Shown here in pieces: positions 9,556-16,700 of a DNA stretch of 29,495 nt (positions are counted from its first letter, which is position 1; each line of letters starts with the position of its first letter). A program made the translations under genes and the position numbers. The stretch comes from an uncultured Paraprevotella sp. (GTDB taxonomy: Bacteria; Bacteroidota; Bacteroidia; Bacteroidales; Bacteroidaceae). The DNA lies in contig CAJUGV010000016.1 of the NCBI GenBank assembly GCA_910586505.1, positions 1-29,495 on the forward strand, written 5' to 3'. The notes below the pieces were generated by a model, which searched no databases, was not told the origin of the DNA, and worked only from the letters and a program-made list of their open reading frames with translations.

Positions 9556-9587
9556 CTAAAGTAATAAGTCTGTTGTAAAAATCCAAA
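9556..9587 (-). promoter_or_regulatory. Promoter of the ZIP transporter gene
   Basis: On the minus strand TTTG (9584-9587) and TACTTTAG (9556-9563, one mismatch to TAnnTTTG) are 20 bases apart. The transcript would begin near 9550, which supports the start codon at 9529 and rules out the upstream ATG at 9616. Confidence 0.6.
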
Positions 9588-9712
9588 TAATACGGGTGTT
9601 TAAGATGAAGAATCAAACGTATTATTCTTAAAACTTAAAAAAGTATAAAATATGAGGTTGAAATACGTTTCGTTCGTATATCAGGATATAACCAAAACTA
9701 AAAGATTCAGAA

Positions 9713-11125
9713 ATGTTACGAGAGACAAAGTGTTTTTTATGGGGATTGGGCATGAGTGTTCTTCCTTTTACGGGTGTGCAGTCAAAAATAGTCACTGCCC
9801 CCGTGCCGAAACAGATGTACTATAAGTATCATAACGACGATTTCACGGTCAGCGTGCGGCAGGTAGGAGAGAAGGAGTGGACCGATCTTTATGAGTATAA
9901 GATCAGGGTGGACATGGATACGAATTCGGAGGCTACGATGGTGCAGTTCGATTTTTCGGGAGAAGTGGAAGTGAGGGTACAACTGAACAACGGAACGCTC
10001 CGTCAGGCAGATATACGTCCGCTGTCACGCGGCATCCGTCCGGACGTAAAGGGAAACAGTCTGCAGTTCCGTCTGGACAAGCCGCAGAAACTCTCCATTG
10101 AATGCAATGGCGACCGCCTGCACAATCTCCATCTTTTCGCCCATGCCCTTGAGACGGATGTCCCGGAAGAGAAAACGCCCGGTGTGATGTATTTTGCAGC
10201 CGGAGTGCATGAACCCGCAGATGCGGTCACGCGGATGTTCCGCGTGCCTTCCAACACTACGGTTTATCTGGCTCCGGGCGCCGTGCTGAAAGGGGCGTTG
10301 AACTGCGACAGCACCGAGAACGTGAGGATCTGCGGAAGGGGAATGATCTGGGAAGCCGGCAACGGCATTGCCGCTCATTGGGTGAAGAACCTCACCGTGG
10401 AAGATATCACTGTGGTCAATCCCCGCTACAATACCATGACAGCCGCTGTGGCGGAAGATGTGACCATACGCGGCCTGAAGTCATTCAGTTATCAGGGATG
10501 GGGTGACGGGCTTGACTTCTATTGTACGAAACGGGTGAGGGTGGACGATGTATTCCTGCGCAATTCGGATGATTGTGTGGCAATCTATTCGCATCGTTGG
10601 AACTTTTATGGGAATACGGATGATATTCAGGTGACCAATTCTACGTTGTGGGCCGATATTGCGCATCCTATCAATATAGGAACGCATGGAAACACGCAGA
10701 CTGAAGGCGAAATAATTGAGAATATTCTGTTTAGGAATATAGATGTGCTTGAACACGACGAAGACGACCGCGACTATCAGGGTGTCATGACGGTGAATGC
10801 CGGCGACCGGAACCTGATTCGCCACGTGACGTTCGACAGCATAAGGGTGGAACGCATTCAAGAAGGACAGTTGTTCCATCTGCGTGTGATGGACCTCCCC
10901 CGGTACTGTACGGCTCCGGGGCGTCATGTGGAACACATTACTTTCAGAAACATCACCTATACGGGGCATCACGCTCACCCTTCCGTGATAAAGGGGTATT
11001 CTTCGGAAGGTATGGTGCGTGATGTGCTTTTCGAAAACATTGTCATCAATGGCAAACGGGTGAAGCGTCTGGAGGACCTGGAGCTGAGTATAGGAGATTT
11101 TGTGGATGGCATCCGTTTGAAATAG
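9713..11125 (+). CDS. Exported GH28-like beta-helix glycosidase (polygalacturonase type)
   Basis: A 470-residue protein with an N-terminal signal peptide (1-24, ending VQS). A beta-rich N-terminal domain (about 30-150) precedes a right-handed parallel beta-helix (about 155-460) with repeated VxIxG/VxDxT turns. GH28-like active-site elements are visible: GDGLDFY at 264-270 (D266 in the place of the first conserved Asp), NSDDCVAI at 284-291 (the Asp pair 286-287), and IGTHG at 322-326 in place of the family's GHG. The classical NTD and RIK motifs are not exact, and the N-terminal domain resembles the GH49-type arrangement, so substrate assignment is open; pectin-type polyuronides are the best guess. 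No SusC/SusD, regulator or second enzyme is beside it. It converges on ansA with 15 bases between stop codons. Confidence 0.78.
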   Translation: MLRETKCFLWGLGMSVLPFTGVQSKIVTAPVPKQMYYKYHNDDFTVSVRQVGEKEWTDLYEYKIRVDMDTNSEATMVQFDFSGEVEVRVQLNNGTLRQADIRPLSRGIRPDVKGNSLQFRLDKPQKLSIECNGDRLHNLHLFAHALETDVPEEKTPGVMYFAAGVHEPADAVTRMFRVPSNTTVYLAPGAVLKGALNCDSTENVRICGRGMIWEAGNGIAAHWVKNLTVEDITVVNPRYNTMTAAVAEDVTIRGLKSFSYQGWGDGLDFYCTKRVRVDDVFLRNSDDCVAIYSHRWNFYGNTDDIQVTNSTLWADIAHPINIGTHGNTQTEGEIIENILFRNIDVLEHDEDDRDYQGVMTVNAGDRNLIRHVTFDSIRVERIQEGQLFHLRVMDLPRYCTAPGRHVEHITFRNITYTGHHAHPSVIKGYSSEGMVRDVLFENIVINGKRVKRLEDLELSIGDFVDGIRLK

Positions 11126-11140
11126 AGACGGATACAGGCG

Positions 11141-12181
11141 TCAGTCCAGCGTAATTTCTCCGGCTATGCTTGTGCTCATGAGACGCCTGATTTCGGCCGG
11201 AGGAAGGTTGTGCCCTAAAAGAAACATCAGTTTGGTCAATGCACATTCCGGAGTGCAGTCGTAACCGCTGATTACACCGGCTTCCAGTAACTGGAGGCCG
11301 GTTTCGTATCTTTCCATCTCCACGCTTCCCGATTGGCATTGGGTGATGTTGATGATGATGATATCGCGTTGGGCGGCTTCCCGGATGAGCTTGATGAGCC
11401 ACGGTTTCTGCGGTGCATTGCCCGATCCGAATGTCTTCATCACGACGGCTTTCAATCCTTTGGTGCGGAATACGGAGGTGATGATGCTTTCCTGAATGCC
11501 GGGAAACAGTGTCAGCACCACCACGTTGGTGTCGAACAGATAGTGCGCTTTGAACGGGCGTGAAGGGTCGGGGCGTCGGATCCTTTCCGGTTTTATCTTG
11601 ATATCGATGGCGCTGTGGCCCAGACAAGGATAATTGTAAGACTTGAAGGCGTTGAACTTTTCCGCATTGATCTTGGTGGTGCGGTTGCCCCGCATCAGAT
11701 CTCTTTCAAAGTAGATGCATACTTCCGGTACAGCCGCACTTCCGTCCGCATTCTTGGCTGCGGCGATCTCAATGGCGGTGATCAGGTTTTCCTTACCGTC
11801 GGTCCGCAACATTCCCATTGGGAGCTGTGAACCGGTCAGGACGACCGGCTTGGATAAGTTTTCCAGCATGAAACTCAGAGCCGATGCCGTGTAGGTCATG
11901 GTATCCGTGCCGTGCAGAATGACAAAGCCGTCGTATTGTTCGTAGTTGCTCTCCACAATACGTGTCAGCCTTGCCCAATGATAAGGCTCCATGTCGGAAG
12001 AGTCGATGGGAGGGTCGAATGAATAAGTATTTATATGATAGTTGAACCGTTTCAGTTCGGGCACGAGGTTCAGTAGATGGGCGAAGTCGAAACTTTCCAA
12101 TGCTCCGGTTTTGGCATTCTCTATCATACCGATAGTGCCGCCTGTGTAAATGAGTAGTATGGAGGGTGCGGAATCTGTCAT
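11141..12181 (-). CDS. ansA: Type I (cytoplasmic) L-asparaginase
   Basis: A 346-residue asparaginase hydrolysing L-asparagine to aspartate and ammonia. The first active-site motif IYTGGTIGM is at 11-19, with T13 as the expected nucleophile region, and the second, HGTDTMTYTAS, is at 90-100 (T92-D93). There is no signal peptide, which marks the cytoplasmic type I rather than the periplasmic type II. The frame extends 13 codons upstream to 12220, but that ATG lies upstream of a promoter -7 match (12208-12215); the start at 12181 (MTDSAPSILLIYTGG) fits the family. The next gene upstream, the YeiH-type protein, is separated by a strong terminator. Confidence 0.93.
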   Translation of the reverse strand: MTDSAPSILLIYTGGTIGMIENAKTGALESFDFAHLLNLVPELKRFNYHINTYSFDPPIDSSDMEPYHWARLTRIVESNYEQYDGFVILHGTDTMTYTASALSFMLENLSKPVVLTGSQLPMGMLRTDGKENLITAIEIAAAKNADGSAAVPEVCIYFERDLMRGNRTTKINAEKFNAFKSYNYPCLGHSAIDIKIKPERIRRPDPSRPFKAHYLFDTNVVVLTLFPGIQESIITSVFRTKGLKAVVMKTFGSGNAPQKPWLIKLIREAAQRDIIIINITQCQSGSVEMERYETGLQLLEAGVISGYDCTPECALTKLMFLLGHNLPPAEIRRLMSTSIAGEITLD

Positions 12182-12207
12182 TTTTCCATTGATTTGCGGT
12201 TTATTTG

Positions 12208-12215
12208 CAAATATA
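12208..12215 (-). promoter_or_regulatory. Bacteroides-type -7 box for ansA
   Basis: The minus strand reads TATATTTG, a full match to TAnnTTTG, with the transcript expected to begin near 12202. No convincing -33 element is seen. It decides the start codon of ansA. Confidence 0.55.
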
Positions 12216-12279
12216 AGCATTTATTCCGAATACCGGGGGCACATGGTTGGCTTTTGTGGGAGCGGCTGTGACTTTCTTG

Positions 12280-12330
12280 AAAAAGACAACGGGCTTCGGG
12301 GGTGTTCCTTGGGTCGCCGAAGCCCGTTTG
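12280..12330 (-). terminator. Terminator of the YeiH-type gene
   Basis: A perfect 12-base G+C-rich stem (12288-12299 with 12317-12328) with a 17-base loop; on the minus strand it is followed by gtcttttt. It lies 63 bases past the stop codon. Confidence 0.85.
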
Positions 12331-12392
12331 CAATATGTTCCGGGTAGCAGCCGGTGCTGTCGGCCGGCCGGATGTAGATAGTGTCGGGGTGG

Positions 12393-13451
12393 TTAAAAGA
12401 GTATTTTCACGACGGCATATCCGCCGAATACCAACCACAGGTAAAGCGTGCCGGCCAGATAGAACGGTTTGGCTCCGGCTTGCTTGAATTTGTCGAAACT
12501 GGTTTCTGCTCCGAGCGCCGTCATGGCCATGGTAAGAAGGAACGTATCTACGTTGTTGATGAAATCTGTTCCGGCCTGCAGTGTTTCCTTCGGAATGAAT
12601 GTGGCAGATTGCAAAAGAGAGTTGATGCCGATCACAACAAGAAAGTAGAAGGCGAACCAGGGAATGGTGATTTTGCTTTTTCCCGCATGTCCTTTCTTTT
12701 CTTTCGACGTTTTGCGTGAGAGACAAAGGCTCATGATGACAAGCACGGGGGCAAGCATCATCACGCGAATCATTTTTGTGATGGTGGCGGCATCCGCCAC
12801 ATTACCGCCGCTTGCGTCTATGGCGTTGCCGGCTCCTACGACGTGGGCCACTTCGTGAAGTGTCGAACCGATATATACGGCGATGGCCTGGTCGCTCAGA
12901 CCGTCGAGCCAGCCTGCGCGGTACATGATGGGGTAGAGGAACATGGAGAGAGTTCCGAAAATCACTACGGTGGACACGGCAACTGCGGTCTTATGGGCTT
13001 CGCAGCGGACTACGGGTTCTGCACCCAATACTGCGGCCGCACCGCATATGGCGCTTCCGGTGGAGGTCATAAGGGCCGTCTGGCCGTCTATTTTGAGCAG
13101 TCTGCCCAGCAGGAGGCCCAATACCAATGTGCCGGCCACAATTATCAGGTCTGCCGTGACGGCGGGAAGTCCGATGGCCAGTACCTGCTGAAAAGTGAGT
13201 TTGAATCCGTACAGCACTACTCCCGTCCGCAATATCTGTTTGGAACAGAATCTGATTCCCGGAACCCATGTTTCGGGCAGTTTGTTGCGCAGACTGTTGG
13301 CATAGAGCATTCCGAGAATGATGCCGACGATGAGCGGGCTGAACGACAGTTGTCTGACAAATTCAAAATCTGCTATGTAGAAAGCAGAAAACGAGAACAG
13401 GACGATGAGCAGGATGCCGTGCATCACTTCTCCTTTGTTTTCTTTGAACAT
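12393..13451 (-). CDS. YeiH/UPF0324 family inner-membrane protein (putative sulfate exporter)
   Basis: A 352-residue protein with about ten hydrophobic segments. Family signatures are clear: GSAICGAAAV at 132-141 and GSTLHEVAHVVGAG at 195-208, with the charged loop (RKTSKEKKGHAGKSK) between later helices. The family is annotated as putative sulfate exporters, and a related protein is linked to sulfonate/taurine breakdown; no sulfur gene is adjacent here, so the substrate remains open. The start could be the first ATG (13451) or the tenth codon (13424, MHGILLIVLF); the promoter match upstream does not decide between them. Transcribed as a single gene. Confidence 0.88.
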   Translation of the reverse strand: MFKENKGEVMHGILLIVLFSFSAFYIADFEFVRQLSFSPLIVGIILGMLYANSLRNKLPETWVPGIRFCSKQILRTGVVLYGFKLTFQQVLAIGLPAVTADLIIVAGTLVLGLLLGRLLKIDGQTALMTSTGSAICGAAAVLGAEPVVRCEAHKTAVAVSTVVIFGTLSMFLYPIMYRAGWLDGLSDQAIAVYIGSTLHEVAHVVGAGNAIDASGGNVADAATITKMIRVMMLAPVLVIMSLCLSRKTSKEKKGHAGKSKITIPWFAFYFLVVIGINSLLQSATFIPKETLQAGTDFINNVDTFLLTMAMTALGAETSFDKFKQAGAKPFYLAGTLYLWLVFGGYAVVKILF

Positions 13452-13495
13452 AATCTGTAGTTAGTGTTGGTTTTGAAATTTATATGCTTAGGCTG

Positions 13496-13503
13496 CAAAG
13501 GTA
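13496..13503 (-). promoter_or_regulatory. Bacteroides-type -7 box for the YeiH-type gene
   Basis: The minus strand reads TACCTTTG, a full match to TAnnTTTG, 45 bases before the first start codon. The -33 region is not recognisable. Confidence 0.5.
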
Positions 13504-13537
13504 AGTATTAATTGTTTTCGTCGGGTCGGAGAAGGGC

Positions 13538-13607
13538 AAAAAAATGAAGCGCAGTATTTTGAAAAATGAAGAGCATGGTTTTTTAAAATACTGCGCTTCA
13601 TTTTTTT
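13538..13607. repeat. 23-base perfect inverted repeat with a degenerate third copy in the loop
   Basis: The arms are 13538-13560 and 13585-13607, identical over 23 bases, with a 24-base spacer. Each arm ends outward in an A7/T7 run, so it can fold as a terminator in either direction. The spacer repeats the left arm in direct orientation with a few changes: TGAAGCGCAGTATTTT at 13545-13560 against TGAAGAGCATGGTTTT at 13567-13582, a 22-base period. Confidence 0.8.
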
Positions 13608-13690
13608 ATGTGCTCCGCTGTCTGTCTTTTGCTCTTTCCCGTGGATGTGAACGACGTCTTGCAGAAGCGTAGCGTACGGAGGTGCGGGGA

Positions 13691-13735
13691 CAAAAAATGA
13701 GTCCTGAGAGTTCTTGTCTGCCTCTCAGGACTCAT
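13691..13735 (-). terminator. Terminator of the C10 protease gene
   Basis: A perfect 14-base stem (13697-13710 with 13722-13735) and an 11-base loop, followed on the minus strand by T6. It lies 47 bases past the stop codon of the C10 gene. Confidence 0.88.
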
Positions 13736-13782
13736 GCCGTTCTATATATCCGGACTTAGCCGGATTTTACGTACCGCCGGAT

Positions 13783-16700
13783 TTAAAGGATGACTTTAAC
13801 GCCATCGACAATGTAAATGCCCGGATTGAGCGATATTGCATTGGTACCCGGATTGACGGTCGGTGATGCTACATGCAGTCCGGAAACCGTGAATATCTTG
13901 ATGGTCCGCTTTTCGTTCGATATAATCATAAGGTTAGAGCCGTTCTTATAGAACTTCAGTGCACTGCCCTGAGAATACTTACCGTCGATGCCGGTCGTAA
14001 TGTCGGCCTTGCCTATTTCAAACGAATCTCCTGCTTCCGGGGTGTTGGCTTTGGCATACACCGAGAAAGGAGCGATGAGGCGTTCCGTTTCTTCACCGGT
14101 GATGCGGTTGAAGCTGTGGCCGTCTGCATCGAGTAGATATGTATCCTCGTCTGCGGCGACAGGCATGTAGCAACCGTACAGGCTGAAATCCTTGCCGGCC
14201 TTCATGATGGTCCCTGCTTCGGGAGTGATGGGCACATCGAATGTGAGAGACATGTCGGAGGTGCGCGCAGCCGGAGTGCTGACAGTAGAGAATGTCAGTT
14301 CGACGTTCTCGTCAGGATCACCGTTGAGATGTATCATATAAGGTTTGTTGGCCTCTATCGACGCTTCGTGCTCCAGTTCCTCACCTTCTTCCTGGAACGA
14401 CTTCACGCTGACGGTGTGTTCACCGGATTCGTTGACGGTATATTCGTTACCTTCGGCATCTACAATGCGGGTGGGTGCGAAGGGCAATACTATACCTTTC
14501 CATTCTTTGGTTCCGTCTTGCGACCGGTAATTCAGTTTTACGGGCAGCGAGATGCTTCTTTCTCCCAGGTTGAAACTTGCCGGGATATTGAATGCGATGC
14601 TGTCTGTAAGGATGATATCCGTCAAAGCCTCGCATTTTCCTTCGCCATTGAGCACAACGTTGGATTTTGAAGAAATCATGCTTTCCAGGCCTTTGGCAAT
14701 GTAAATGATACAGTTGGGGTTGATGCCCTCGAACGAACTGTCGTTGATGCCTTCTGCCAGTGTACGGACTCTGACGGGCTGTGAGTTACCGTAAAGCGTA
14801 ATGCTGGTCAGTGAAGAACAGCCCTTGAAAGCACCTTCTCCGATCGCGTTCACGGAATTGAGCGACAGAGACTCCAACTGTGAACATCCCTCGAAGGCGC
14901 CTTCGCCGATCGAAGTGACATTTTCGGGAATAATCACGTTGGTGAGTTTGTCCATTCCTGCAAATGCTTTTGACGGAATCTCGTTGTTTTCAGTGCCGGA
15001 CAGGTTAAGGTCCTCCAGCGAAGTGAAATTATTACGTATGTAGTCGAACGTCTGCTCCGTCATTTCTCCCGACAGGCCGAGTTTTGTTACCTGAGTGGCT
15101 TCTTCCTTGCCGATATGGGCCACTTCTTCCGTTTCCAGCACGACCTCCTCATTTTCGGAAACGGCCATCGTCACTTCCATGACCACATCCGATTGAAGGT
15201 TGTTTACTGTGTAGACTCCGTTCTCGTCCGGATAAATGACTTCGCCGGCTTTTTTTACTACCGGTGTCATGTTGGCACTTTCCGAAGTTACGGTGAACTT
15301 GTAGTTGGCTCCTTCCTTGAAAAGGGTGGGGCGAAGATTCGAACCTTCTATGAACTTGTTCATCTCCACGCCTCTCCATACGTTGGCTTCGTCCAGATCC
15401 ACAAATTCGATCTTGGCTTTGCCGGAGAGATCGTTGATCTTGATATTGTAGTGGAACACCACATCGATGACGTGGTTCTGCGGGTAGTTCAAATGTTCCG
15501 GATTGGTTACATAACCGTAGAATTTAACCTGATAATAGCCGCCCGGATAAAAATCGGTCGAGCTAAGCGGATCGAGCTTATCGGTTACGTCTTGGTGGTT
15601 ATCGTAAAGTTTGAATGCCACTCCGGGACGATGAACCGGATTCTTTTTATAGGATGTCGGTTGGAAATTAGGCAAACCGAGCATTACCGTCTTGGTCGCA
15701 CCTCCGACCGGTCCTTCAATCTGGGTCAACGGTTCTCTATCCGAATATTGGAAGACCCTGTCCTGATCAATCTGGATATTATAGAAAACCTTGGAAGTCT
15801 GGCTACTGAGATTTTGCCAGAAAGCGCTGGCTGCGTAGTCGGATTCCGATCCCTTGGGAACTTCGAGCGTTATGCCGGAAGTGTTCATGGGGAATGGATT
15901 GCTTTTCAGGACTACAGGTGTTTTTGAACGAACGATTATTTTCTTCAGTCCTGTACACATGGCAAAAGCACTCTCACCGATATAAGCGACATTCTCCGGA
16001 ATCGTGATCTCTTGTACTTTGGTACAACGGTAGAATGCGTTGGCTTGGATATGTTCCAGGTTCTTGGGCAGATGTATGGTGGTCAGTGCTGCCAATCCGC
16101 TGCTTGCGGATGCAAATGCCATGGAAGGCAATGAGTTCGGGTTGGGATAGCTCTTTATCGTCACATCCGTCAGGTCGAGGGCCACCAGTCTGGCTGCATT
16201 GTCTTGCAATACCTTGAAGTCTGCCGTGTTCATTTCTCCCATCAGTTTGAGGCGTGAGGGGAAAGCGGAAGAGGATACCCTTGATGCCAATTCACCGGCA
16301 TGAATATTGAGTGCCGTGTAAGTTTCGTCTCCGGCAGGTACGACCTGTATGGCAATGTCGAGGTCCTCACGGACACTTTCCACCTTTATCTGGGCTACTC
16401 CGACGCGGTCTGCCACAATCTTGCCGTTTATAGATACCGTGATGGCATCGGCTACGGAAACAGGCATGACCTTGCATGAGAAGTCCATACCGCGAACAAT
16501 CTGGTCGATGGCTCCCTGGATGGTGGCACCCTGAACGGTTGAAGGCATAGTCACCTTATGATATATAACTTCATTACCTCTGGCTTTAATGAAATCTTTC
16601 ACGTTATTATTGACTCCCTTGACAAGATACCAGTTGTTCTTGTTGTATGAAGTTACTATACGCACGAGGTTCCCCTCACGTACCGATGTTTCCTTTACCT

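Larger units (their letters stand above)
13452..13782. other. Intergenic region, 331 bases, two large hairpins
   Basis: This region lies between two minus-strand genes. It holds the YeiH promoter (13496-13503), a 23-base perfect inverted repeat (13538-13607) and the terminator of the C10 protease gene (13691-13735). The roughly 80 bases between the two hairpins contain no reading frame or box I can support. Confidence 0.6.

Noticed and set aside
9530..9616. N-terminal extension of the ZIP transporter
   Set aside because: The 29 extra residues are unlike the family, and the first ATG lies upstream of the likely promoter.
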